Part shown: positions 43,537 through 51,220 of the stretch, one piece after another
Numbering within the stretch: position 1 is the stretch's first letter
Layout: the number at the start of each line of letters is the position of its first letter
From: DASXMT01 sp963755985
Lineage (GTDB): Bacteria; Actinomycetota; Acidimicrobiia; Acidimicrobiales; RAAP-2
Assembly: GCA_963755985.1 (NCBI GenBank)
Contig: CAVWLO010000001.1
Location: 124,001 to 188,000, forward strand
Reading direction: 5' to 3'
Length of the DNA stretch: 64,000 bases
Notes under the pieces: model-generated
The model's input: the letters and a program-made list of their open reading frames with translations, nothing else
The model's database searches: none
Told to the model about the DNA's origin: nothing
Position numbers and translations under genes: made by a program

Positions 43537-44661
43537 CTATCGGACGAGCACGGTTACGCAGGCGTTAGCCCCCCGGCCGATCACGTGAGCCAGGCCGACC
43601 CGGGCGCCTTCCACCTGGCGAGGGCCGGCCGAACCCCGGAGCTGGCGCACGATCTCCACCACCTGCCCGAGGGCCGAGGCGCCCAGCGGCTCCCCCTTGG
43701 ACAGCAGTCCGCCCGACGGGTTGATCGGCAGCTTCCCGCCCACCAGGGCAGTCCCTTCCTCGAGCATCCGCGCCTGCTCACCCGTCGGGCACAGCCCGAG
43801 CTCGGCCCAGGCCAACAGCTCACGTCCGGCGTCCGTGTCCTGGCACTCGACCACGTCGACGTCTTCGGCACCCAGGCCGGCCTGGGTGTAGGCATCACCG
43901 GCGGCCAGGGTGGTCGGTGGCGGGATGGTGGCGTCGTCGATCCCGCACAGCGGCGAGTCCTCGCCCAGGACGCTCCCAGGCAGGTGCGACCGCAACGAGA
44001 TGCCGGCCAACCTGACACCGGTGCCGGTTCGCTCGAGCACCACGGCGGCCGCGCCCTCGTTGGGCGAGCACAGCATGAACAGGGTGAGCGGCTCACAGAT
44101 CATCCGGGCGGCGAGGACCTCATCGACGGTGACGGCCTTTTGGAACATGGCGTCGGGGTTGGCCAGGCCGTGGCCGCGGTTCTTGACCACCACCTGGGCG
44201 AGGTGCTCGACCGTGAGCCCAGTGTCGAGGAGGAGCCGCTGGGCCCGGAGGGCGAAGTAGGCAGGTGCAGGGCTCAGGCCGGCGGCCTCCTGCCACGGTG
44301 CGAAGAACGAGGAGCGAATGATGCCCTTGGGCATCTTCTCGATCCCGAAGACCAGCACGCGCTCGTGCTGACCCGAGGCAATGGACGCCGCCCCCAGCTG
44401 CAGGGCCGCCCCCCCGGAGGCACAGCCGGCCTCGACGTCGTAGATCGGGATGCCCGTCCCGGCCAGAGCCCCGAGCACCCGGTGACCGGCGGCCACTCCC
44501 CCGTAGGCGGTGCCGCAGAAGGCCGCCTGGACCTGGCCCACTCCGACCCCGGCCTCGGCCAGGGCCGCCCGCACCGCGACCACGCCCATATCGGTCCCCG
44601 TCACTCCCTCAAAACGCCCGAAGGGGTGCATCCCGACCCCGCTGATGCGCACGCCGTTCAT
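43537..44661 (-). CDS. Thiolase-like protein of the Ltp/SCPx group
   Basis: 374 residues, thiolase fold. Nucleophile Cys80 in EAGCASGG is present, and a second Cys368 is near the end, but the usual KGHP is KGEP (Glu324), so the general histidine is lost. Members of this group include lipid-transfer-protein thiolases and the Ltp2 aldolases of steroid side-chain loss. ATG overlaps the DUF35 gene stop (ATGA), so the two proteins probably form one complex. A retro-aldol or altered thiolase reaction is possible. Confidence 0.87.
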   Translation of the reverse strand: MNGVRISGVGMHPFGRFEGVTGTDMGVVAVRAALAEAGVGVGQVQAAFCGTAYGGVAAGHRVLGALAGTGIPIYDVEAGCASGGAALQLGAASIASGQHERVLVFGIEKMPKGIIRSSFFAPWQEAAGLSPAPAYFALRAQRLLLDTGLTVEHLAQVVVKNRGHGLANPDAMFQKAVTVDEVLAARMICEPLTLFMLCSPNEGAAAVVLERTGTGVRLAGISLRSHLPGSVLGEDSPLCGIDDATIPPPTTLAAGDAYTQAGLGAEDVDVVECQDTDAGRELLAWAELGLCPTGEQARMLEEGTALVGGKLPINPSGGLLSKGEPLGASALGQVVEIVRQLRGSAGPRQVEGARVGLAHVIGRGANACVTVLVR

Positions 44662-45062
44662 GAGATGAACGACCAGGTGAGCACCGGCTCGCCCTCGGGC
44701 CCCGGAAGCTCTTCTCCGGTCAACCGGACTCGGGTGCCAGGGGCGAGGCCGTCCCCACCGAGACGGGAGACGATGCGCAACAACGGTTCGCCGTCCAGCT
44801 CGACGATGCCGAACCCGTAGGGGACGGTGCCGCGGTAGCCAGGGGGTGGGAGGTTGACCGACGTGTGAAGCCAGACGGTACCGGCTCTCGGCAGGTCGAG
44901 CGGCTCAACGTCGTCGGCCCCGGAGTACGGGCAGACCGGGGAGGGCGGGAAATGACGGAACCCGCTGCTGGGCGACCAGCCTCCCAGCAGGGTGATCCCA
45001 TCGTCGTCGACTCGGAGCACGGACGGATCGATGGGCGGGGGCACATCCGGACCAGGCACCAC
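44658..45062 (-). CDS. DUF35 OB-fold protein, zinc ribbon lost
   Basis: 134 residues. The OB-fold part has WLHTSVNLPPPGYRGTVPYG, FGIVELDGE and LRIVSRL, as in DUF35/ChsH2 proteins. The zinc-ribbon part keeps only CPYSGAD, a single Cys, so it cannot bind zinc the usual way. GTG start at 45062 (a second GTG follows). Partner of the thiolase-like gene with which it overlaps. Confidence 0.82.
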   Translation of the reverse strand: MVPGPDVPPPIDPSVLRVDDDGITLLGGWSPSSGFRHFPPSPVCPYSGADDVEPLDLPRAGTVWLHTSVNLPPPGYRGTVPYGFGIVELDGEPLLRIVSRLGGDGLAPGTRVRLTGEELPGPEGEPVLTWSFIS

Positions 45063-45092
45063 ACGGACTATAGAGAATCGGGGCGCCGCCGC

Positions 45093-45533
45093 TCAGGCCG
45101 GTGGCCTGAACCGGTAGACCGACAGCTCGCTGCCGGGGACGTCGTCCCAGGTGACGTCCAGCGCCATCCCGATGGCGACCTCGTCGACTTCCACATCGAC
45201 GACGTTGGCCACCAGTCGGATGCCGGGAGCGTCGTCCAGCTCGACAACCCCGATGACGTGGGGCAGTGAGCCGGCCATCTCGGGCATCAGCGCATGGCGG
45301 CCGATGGTGAAGGTGTAGAGGCTGCCCCGACCCGAGAGCTCGTCCCACGCGCTGTCGAGCGAACGGCACACGGCACAGACCGGGCCGGGGGGCATGCGAC
45401 GGGTGCCACAGGCCGCGCAACGCTGGCAGACGAGCCGGTGCTCGGCGGCGGCAACCCAGAACGGCTCGGTCGACGCATCGGGGTGGATGTCCACCAGGGA
45501 CAAGGGGGGCGTCTTGGCCCGTTCGGACGTCAT
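45093..45533 (-). CDS. DUF35 zinc-ribbon/OB-fold protein
   Basis: 146 residues: CQRCAACGTRRMPPGPVCAVC gives the CxxC...CxxC zinc ribbon (residues 36-56), followed by the OB-fold (SLYTFTIGRHAL, VIGVVELDDAPGIRLVANV). Such proteins bind acyl-CoA and pair with Ltp-type thiolase folds. ATG at 45533 is two bases after the thiolase-like stop at 45536, so translation is coupled. Confidence 0.9.
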   Translation of the reverse strand: MTSERAKTPPLSLVDIHPDASTEPFWVAAAEHRLVCQRCAACGTRRMPPGPVCAVCRSLDSAWDELSGRGSLYTFTIGRHALMPEMAGSLPHVIGVVELDDAPGIRLVANVVDVEVDEVAIGMALDVTWDDVPGSELSVYRFRPPA

Positions 45534-45535
45534 GG

Positions 45536-46750
45536 CTACTTCCTCAGGATCAGGGCACTGACCGGGATGGGCGCCGGCCCACCGGTCACCAGCGCCACCG
45601 CGGCATCGGGGATCTGATTGGAGGCCGTGCCCCGAAGTTGTTCGACGGCTTCTTTCACGTGGGTGAACCCGATGATGTACGCCTCGGACAGGTTCCCGCC
45701 GTGGGTGTTGACCGGGAGCGTGCCCCCGAGGTACCGGATGTTCCCGTCGGCCACGAAAGGTCCGGACTCTCCGGTCGGGCAGAAGCCGTAGTCCTCCAGC
45801 TGCATCAGGACCATCCCGGTGAAATGGTCGTAGAGGAGGGCGACGTCGATGTCCTCAGGGCCCAAGCCGGCCCGGCGGTAGAGGTCCTGGGCCACCGGTC
45901 GGTGCCCGGATGAGGCGAAGATCGCGTCGTCCATGCCCATCCAGGTGATGGCCTGGCCCCACCCGCCCGAACCGCCCTGGGCGCTGGCGGTCACGTAAGC
46001 GGGAGGATGCCGGAGGTCCCGGGCCCGTTCGGCCGTGGTGGTGATCACGGCCACCGCACCGTCGCATTCCAGGCAGTAGTCGTACAGGCAAAACGGGTCG
46101 GAGATCATCCGGGCCCCGAAGTAGGTGTCGAGATCGAGAGGTGCGCGCATGAGCGCACTCTCCCGGTTCACGGCGTTGGCCCGGGTCGAGATGGCCACCT
46201 CGGCCAGGTGCTCCCGGGTGGTGCCGTAGCGGTGCATGTGGCGACGGGTGAGCATGGCGAACATCTGGCCCGGGCCCATCAGCCCGGAGTGGGCGATGAA
46301 GTCCTTCTCGGGGGTGGGCGGGGCCGAGTACGAGCCACCCTTGTTGGCGAAGGCCGAGCCGAATCGTCCGCCGGCGGGCTGCTGCAGCGTCATCAGGCTG
46401 ACGACCACGTCGGCCTGACCGGCCACGATGCCGGCCGAGGCCAAGCCCACCGCTCCTGCCGCCCCGCCCCCACCACCGGTCAGGCCGGCGGTGAAGCGCA
46501 GGTTGGGGAGGCCGAGAGCCTGGGCGGCCAGCGAGGTGTCGAAGCCCCCGCCGCCCGAGTAGAGGGCGAACCCGTCGATGTCGCCCACCGCCAGCCCGGC
46601 GTCGGCCACCGCAGCCAGGATGGCCCGGTAAGCCAGCTCCTGTTTGGTGTGGGGCTCCGACTGGCCGTGCCGGTAGAACTCGGTGGCACCGATGCCGACG
46701 ACGGCCGTCCGGTCCTTGATGGTGCGGTCAGACAGTGTGCGGTCAGACAC
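45536..46750 (-). CDS. Ltp2-like aldolase / thiolase-fold protein without nucleophile Cys
   Basis: 404 residues. Thiolase fold, but the Cys loop reads AGLTGGGGGAAGA (about 88-100) with no cysteine, and the C-terminal loop is GGNLSEAYIIGFTHV (Tyr358). This matches the SCPx-like set that includes Ltp2 aldolases, which split C-C bonds with a DUF35 partner, rather than true thiolases. GTG at 46750 has GGAGGG 9 bases upstream and overlaps the synthetase stop. The first codons carry a 15-bp tandem duplication (46721-46750) giving SDRT twice. Confidence 0.87.
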   Translation of the reverse strand: MSDRTLSDRTIKDRTAVVGIGATEFYRHGQSEPHTKQELAYRAILAAVADAGLAVGDIDGFALYSGGGGFDTSLAAQALGLPNLRFTAGLTGGGGGAAGAVGLASAGIVAGQADVVVSLMTLQQPAGGRFGSAFANKGGSYSAPPTPEKDFIAHSGLMGPGQMFAMLTRRHMHRYGTTREHLAEVAISTRANAVNRESALMRAPLDLDTYFGARMISDPFCLYDYCLECDGAVAVITTTAERARDLRHPPAYVTASAQGGSGGWGQAITWMGMDDAIFASSGHRPVAQDLYRRAGLGPEDIDVALLYDHFTGMVLMQLEDYGFCPTGESGPFVADGNIRYLGGTLPVNTHGGNLSEAYIIGFTHVKEAVEQLRGTASNQIPDAAVALVTGGPAPIPVSALILRK

Positions 46751-48410
46751 TGCGGTAGGTCCCTCCTGGGTAGCCCCCACCGCCGAAGGCGGCGTCGAGG
46801 GAGTCGTAGTCGATCTGGTGGCCGTTCTTCGGGAGCTCGTCGACGAACTCGACGAGACGGGGCTTCTTGTACGAGGCGATGTGGGCGCGGCAGTGCTCGA
46901 TGATCTCGGTCTCGCCGACATCGTGGTCGGCATGGAGGACGAGGATGGCCTTGACCGACTGCGCCCATCGTTCGTCGGGCACCCCGATCACCGCCGCCTC
47001 GCGAACGGCGGCGTGGCTGCGCAGGCAGGCTTCCACCTCGGCCGGGTAGATGTTCTCGGCCGCCGACTTGATCATCCTGGCCTTGGGACCGATGAAGGTG
47101 ATCGACCCGTCCTCCTCCCGCCGGCCGAGGTCACCGGTGTGGTGCCACCCGTTTCGTCGTTTGACTGCGTTCAGCTCGGGCCGATTGTGGAAGCCGTTCA
47201 TCACCACTGGCCCCCGCACCACGATCTCACCGACCTGGCCCGGGCCGAGCTCGACATCGTCGTCGTCGTGGATCCGCACCTGGGCCAAGGGGGACGGACG
47301 ACCGTGAGCCCCCGTCCCCCCGAAGGCGGTGAAGGTCACCAGGCCGGTGACCTCGGTCTGCCCCGTGCCTCCGGGACGGGCGGCCCAGTCGCTGGTGTCG
47401 GCCGACACCATCGACCTCCACTCCGGCGGCCCCGAGGCGACGCGGAGGCTGGTGAGGTCGTATCGGCCATCGGCGTTCACCGAGGCGATCTCGGCCACCG
47501 TCGGCGGCATCAAGAAGGCGTCCGTGCACCCCTCGGCCTCGATGATCCGGCAGATCTCCTCGGCCTCGACCCGGCGGATGAAGACATTCGTGCCCCCGAG
47601 ATGGAAGACGGCAAAGGTGCTCATCAACGTCCCGAGATGGAACAAGGGCCCTGAGTTCAAGAACACGGCGTCGGATCGGTACCCGCGCACGAGCGCGATG
47701 ACCATGCTCTGGGCCAGGATGGCTCGGTGGCTGAGCAGGGCCCCATTCGGTCGCCCGGCGAAGGCGCCCGTGTAGATCATGAGCACCGCAGCTCCCGATG
47801 CCGTCGCTGGCCGGTCGGGCAGGCGAGGAGGGGCGGTGGCCACCAGCTCCTCGAAGTCGGCCCCGGACCCGCCGGGCGGCTCCGGACCCTCGGCCTCGTC
47901 TTCCGGTGCTTCCCCGGCCTCCGCGTGGTCATGCCGGATCCATGTCGCCTGGCTATCCGATTGGGCCTGGGCGGCGACCAGGGCGGCGTCGCCGATCTCG
48001 CCCTTCTGCCAGACGACCACGGACGGATCAGCGTCGGCCAGCACGAAAGCCAGCTCTTCGGCGCTCTGACGCCAGTTCACCGGACAGAAGACAGCGCCGA
48101 CTTGGCCACAGGCCAGGAGGGTCTCGAGCAGCCGGTGGCAGTTCTGGCCCAACCAGAGGACACGGTCGCCCGGGGCCACGCCGGCATCGGCCAGCACGTG
48201 GGCCAGGCGGAGCACCCGCTCATGGAGGGCCGACCACGTCCAGGAGTGCCCGCCGCACACGGTGGCGGTCTGAGCCGGCCGGCTCCGGGCGTGCTCGGCC
48301 AGCACGTCGTGCAGGGTCAGCTCCAGGGCTGTCTCCGGCCCGGCGGCATCGGCGGCGACCCGCTCGGCATCGGTGGCGGCACGAGCAGGATCGAGAGGAC
48401 GTTCGCTCAT
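46743..48410 (-). CDS. AMP-binding synthetase with degenerate P-loop
   Basis: 555 residues. The fold is complete (NWRQSAEELAFVLAD, GQTEVTGLVTF, GWHHTGDLGRR, AENIYPAEVEACL), but the P-loop is YTGAFAGRPNGALLSH, with Asn in the lysine place, and the C-terminal lysine region reads LPKNGHQIDYDSL. This degenerate P-loop form occurs in a FadD subgroup beside Ltp/DUF35 genes. ATG at 48410 overlaps the gene above (ATGA). Confidence 0.87.
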   Translation of the reverse strand: MSERPLDPARAATDAERVAADAAGPETALELTLHDVLAEHARSRPAQTATVCGGHSWTWSALHERVLRLAHVLADAGVAPGDRVLWLGQNCHRLLETLLACGQVGAVFCPVNWRQSAEELAFVLADADPSVVVWQKGEIGDAALVAAQAQSDSQATWIRHDHAEAGEAPEDEAEGPEPPGGSGADFEELVATAPPRLPDRPATASGAAVLMIYTGAFAGRPNGALLSHRAILAQSMVIALVRGYRSDAVFLNSGPLFHLGTLMSTFAVFHLGGTNVFIRRVEAEEICRIIEAEGCTDAFLMPPTVAEIASVNADGRYDLTSLRVASGPPEWRSMVSADTSDWAARPGGTGQTEVTGLVTFTAFGGTGAHGRPSPLAQVRIHDDDDVELGPGQVGEIVVRGPVVMNGFHNRPELNAVKRRNGWHHTGDLGRREEDGSITFIGPKARMIKSAAENIYPAEVEACLRSHAAVREAAVIGVPDERWAQSVKAILVLHADHDVGETEIIEHCRAHIASYKKPRLVEFVDELPKNGHQIDYDSLDAAFGGGGYPGGTYRSV

Positions 48411-49111
48411 GTGGGCACCGTCAGCTCGAGTGTCGGGTCGCTCCGCATGCACGAGCAGGCTTGCGCCCGGACCGTTCCCACCAGGCCGGTGCTCAGGTGC
48501 TCGACCGGGTAGGCCCGTCCTACCGTGCTGCTCAACACCAGGGGGCCGCCGGCCGACTCGACGCGCCATTGGCGGTGGTCGAAGTGCAGATGGCCATACC
48601 GACAGTCCATCGCCGTGGTGGGCCCGAGGGGCACCCACCGCAACGCGCCGACGCCGGCATCCCGCAGGCGGTTCACCGCCCGACCCCTGGCCACCACCCG
48701 GGGAACCCCAGCGAAGACCGACCCGGGGTCGAGCCCGGACGCCTCCAACCCGTCGAGGACGGCCTCGTCCACGCCGATCACCGCGCTCGGGGTCAGGAGC
48801 CGGCAGAACATCTCGGTGCGCCCGGCGTCATAGGGCGTCGCGTCGGCCGTGCTGGTGACATAGCCCAGGTCATGGGCAGCCTGCAGCAGAGGCCAGAAGT
48901 GCCCGAACTCCGCGACGGTGGAGACGACCACAACCTTGGCGTCGGAAGGTAGGGCGAGCGACCGCAACCCGGCCCGGGCCGCAGTGGCGTCCCGCCTGAT
49001 GTCGTCGAAGCTGAGGGGCAGGAGCTGGTCGTCGCCGAAGCGGCCCCAGCCCCACAGGTCACCAGGGTTCATCGGTCTGGCTCCGGCCCCTCGATCGATC
49101 CCGGCGCTCAC
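48407..49111 (-). CDS. Unknown 234-residue partner of a PaaK-like ligase
   Basis: No domain is recognised. The sequence has an alpha/beta character (AKVVVVSTVAEFGHFWPLLQ, SAVIGVDEAVLDGLEASGLD, RAVNRLRDAGVGALRWVPLG) and ends with CSCMRSD. It recalls the N-terminal part of adenylating ligases without their ATP motifs. GTG at 49111 overlaps the stop of the PaaK-like gene (GTGA) and its own stop overlaps the synthetase, so it is produced with both. I infer an accessory or substrate-specificity subunit. Confidence 0.55.
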   Translation of the reverse strand: MSAGIDRGAGARPMNPGDLWGWGRFGDDQLLPLSFDDIRRDATAARAGLRSLALPSDAKVVVVSTVAEFGHFWPLLQAAHDLGYVTSTADATPYDAGRTEMFCRLLTPSAVIGVDEAVLDGLEASGLDPGSVFAGVPRVVARGRAVNRLRDAGVGALRWVPLGPTTAMDCRYGHLHFDHRQWRVESAGGPLVLSSTVGRAYPVEHLSTGLVGTVRAQACSCMRSDPTLELTVPT

Positions 49112-50409
49112 GAGGCGGCCACCCGGGGGATCTTGTGCGGCGGCCCGAGTTTCAGCAATTCGCGGTTGGGCACGAGTTCCACGTCGGGCATCACCCCCAC
49201 GGCTTCGGACACCGAGTCGATGACCGCGGTCCTGACCGCGGGCAGCGAGGACGCGGTCGTCCCCTCGTCGTAGCCGACGCGAAGGCGCAAGTGGTCCATC
49301 TCCCGGCCGGCCCGGATGACCTGAAAGAGGCCGGCCGAGGTCGCCTCGATCGACTCCACGGCCAACCACACATCGACCGGGAGGACCGATCTTCCTTCGA
49401 CCACCACCTGGTCGCCCTTCCGTCCGACCGGCCACATCCGCGTGTGCGTCCGGCCGCAGCCGCACCGCTCGGTGGTGGTTCGTAACAGGTCCTCGGACCG
49501 GTACCGGACCAGCATGTTGGTGAGCCGAGGATTGAGGGTGGTCACCACCAGCTCCCCCACCTCCCCCTCGGGGACCGGGTCGTCGCCATCGGGGTCCAGC
49601 ACCTCGATCAGGGCCTGGTCGTCGTGACAGTGGTGGCCGGCGTGCTCCCCGCACTCGGTGGCCGAGTCCACGTCGCCCACCGCGGTGTGGTTGAAGTGCT
49701 CAACCCCCCAACGATCGAGGGCCTCCCGGGCCCGGCTCCCCATGGGCTCGCCGGCGTAGACCACGCCCCGGTAGCTCGAGAAGACCTCGCCCAGGTCGAG
49801 GGGCAGCGACGGCTCCATCTGGCGCAGGGCCAGGATCAGGGGTCCGCTCAGGAGATACATCCCGGTGGGCCGGAGGTCGAGCGAGACCCGGCAGAACCGC
49901 TCGAGCTCCCCAGGAGCATGGTCGAACAACACGGTGGACGCCCCGAAGGCGTGAGGCGTCAGCATGGGTGCGCCCCGGAAGGTGAAGAGCATGACCACGA
50001 AGGCATCCCCGGGGCGACAACCCATCTCCCAGAAGTCCCCGGCGATGCGGGCGGACTCCAACATCCCCTCTCGCCGGGACGGAAGGAGGACCGGGTCCCC
50101 GGTCGTCCCCGTGGTAGAGCTAATGACCGCGCTCTCGGCCATCAGGCCCATGCCGCCCAGGGGATCGCCGTGACCGTCCCGGTAGGCCCGGATGGTGTCC
50201 TTGTCCATGAAGGGGACGCTCTCGGTGAGGTCCTGCACTGAACGGATCCCGTCGATCTTGACGCCCGACCGGGCCCAGTGCTCAGCCAGGAGCGGCGAGT
50301 GCTCGTCCATGTAGGGCAAGGCCTCGTTCAGCAGCGACCCTTGCAGCGCCTCGATGTCCGGCCGCGGCATCGTCTCCAGGGCCGGGTCGAAGTACCTGCT
50401 CTGTTCCAC
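49108..50409 (-). CDS. Phenylacetate-CoA ligase-like (PaaK family) protein
   Basis: 433 residues. ATP loop SSTTGTTGDPVLLPS, then YAGEPMG, the metal-site pattern CGEHAGHHCHDD, RYRSEDLL and CGCGRTHTRMWPVGRKGD, all typical of PaaK/coenzyme F390 synthetase ligases. It is shorter at the start than PaaK by roughly the length of a helical cap. GTG at 50409 has GGGAGGG 11 bases upstream. First gene of the leftward operon 50409-43537, preceded by a triple 15-bp repeat. Confidence 0.87.
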   Translation of the reverse strand: MEQSRYFDPALETMPRPDIEALQGSLLNEALPYMDEHSPLLAEHWARSGVKIDGIRSVQDLTESVPFMDKDTIRAYRDGHGDPLGGMGLMAESAVISSTTGTTGDPVLLPSRREGMLESARIAGDFWEMGCRPGDAFVVMLFTFRGAPMLTPHAFGASTVLFDHAPGELERFCRVSLDLRPTGMYLLSGPLILALRQMEPSLPLDLGEVFSSYRGVVYAGEPMGSRAREALDRWGVEHFNHTAVGDVDSATECGEHAGHHCHDDQALIEVLDPDGDDPVPEGEVGELVVTTLNPRLTNMLVRYRSEDLLRTTTERCGCGRTHTRMWPVGRKGDQVVVEGRSVLPVDVWLAVESIEATSAGLFQVIRAGREMDHLRLRVGYDEGTTASSLPAVRTAVIDSVSEAVGVMPDVELVPNRELLKLGPPHKIPRVAAS

Positions 50410-50454
50410 GTCGCTCAGACCCTCCCCCGAACCACCGACTGGTTGGCCGTCTGT

Positions 50455-50499
50455 CCTTCCTGAATAGACCCTTCCTGAATAGACCCTTCCTGAATAGAC
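50455..50499. repeat. Perfect 15-bp tandem repeat, three copies
   Basis: CCTTCCTGAATAGAC at 50455, 50470 and 50485, with no mismatch. The array fills the promoter region between the PaaK-like operon and the TetR gene. On the minus strand each unit holds GTCTATTCAGG, which could be a binding site. Confidence 0.9.
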
Positions 50500-50507
50500 A
50501 CAGTAAT

Positions 50508-50517
50508 GTCAATTGAC
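50508..50517. promoter_or_regulatory. Palindrome GTCAATTGAC, possible TetR operator
   Basis: Perfect 10-bp palindrome 78 bases before the TetR start and 9 bases after the triple repeat. Divergent TetR genes often bind such sites. Confidence 0.4.
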
Positions 50518-50585
50518 GTGGAACTGCCAAGTTGTCGACAGCACCGGGTGGTCTCGTGGCCCTAGCCGTGTCGCCGGAGGCGGCC

Positions 50586-51182
50586 GTGCCCAACCGCCGG
50601 GAGCGGAACCGGGGCCGGACCCGCGACGCTCTCGTGGACGCCGCCATGCACCTGTTCGCCACCCAGGGATACAGCCAGACGACGGTGGAGGAGATCACGG
50701 AGCTGGCCGACGTCTCGCCACGCACGTTCTTCCGCTACTTCTCGGCCAAGGAAGAGGTCCTGTTTGAGCGGGACGACACCCATATCCCCGTCGAGGTCAT
50801 CGCCTCACAACCCGCCGGGCTCTCGGACCTCGATGCGGTGCGGGCCGCACTGGTGGAAATCGCCCCGCTCATCCATCCGATGCGGGACCGACTGCGCCTG
50901 CTGCGTCGGGCCCTGGCCTCGGCCCCCACGCTCCGGGGCCGCGACTTCGACCAACGCAAACTGGGCGAAGAGCACATCGCACTGGGGTTGGCCCGGCGAC
51001 GGTCGCTCAAGGTGCCGGACCGCAGGGCCATCCTGGCCGGGGTGGTCGCATTCGCCACCTTTCGGATGGCCATGGACCAGTGGCTGGATGCCGGTGATCA
51101 CCGCTCCCTGGCACCGCTGGTGGCGGCCGAGTTCGACCGGCTCCCGCTCATCTGGGCGGGGGCCCCCACCCAGAGGCGCTGA
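50586..51182 (+). CDS. TetR-family regulator
   Basis: 198 residues. HTH domain TTVEEITELADVSPRTFFRYF then SAKEEVLFERD at residues 30-65. GTG at 50586 has GGAGG 5 bases upstream; earlier starts (TTG at 50532, GTG) lack a site. Divergent from the PaaK-like operon, so it is the natural regulator of that unit, possibly through the repeat at 50455 or the palindrome at 50508. Converges with the dehydrogenase at 51221. Confidence 0.88.
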   Translation: MPNRRERNRGRTRDALVDAAMHLFATQGYSQTTVEEITELADVSPRTFFRYFSAKEEVLFERDDTHIPVEVIASQPAGLSDLDAVRAALVEIAPLIHPMRDRLRLLRRALASAPTLRGRDFDQRKLGEEHIALGLARRRSLKVPDRRAILAGVVAFATFRMAMDQWLDAGDHRSLAPLVAAEFDRLPLIWAGAPTQRR

Positions 51183-51220
51183 CGATGGGCCAACGGGGGC
51201 CCGACCGGGGCCGGGCCCGG

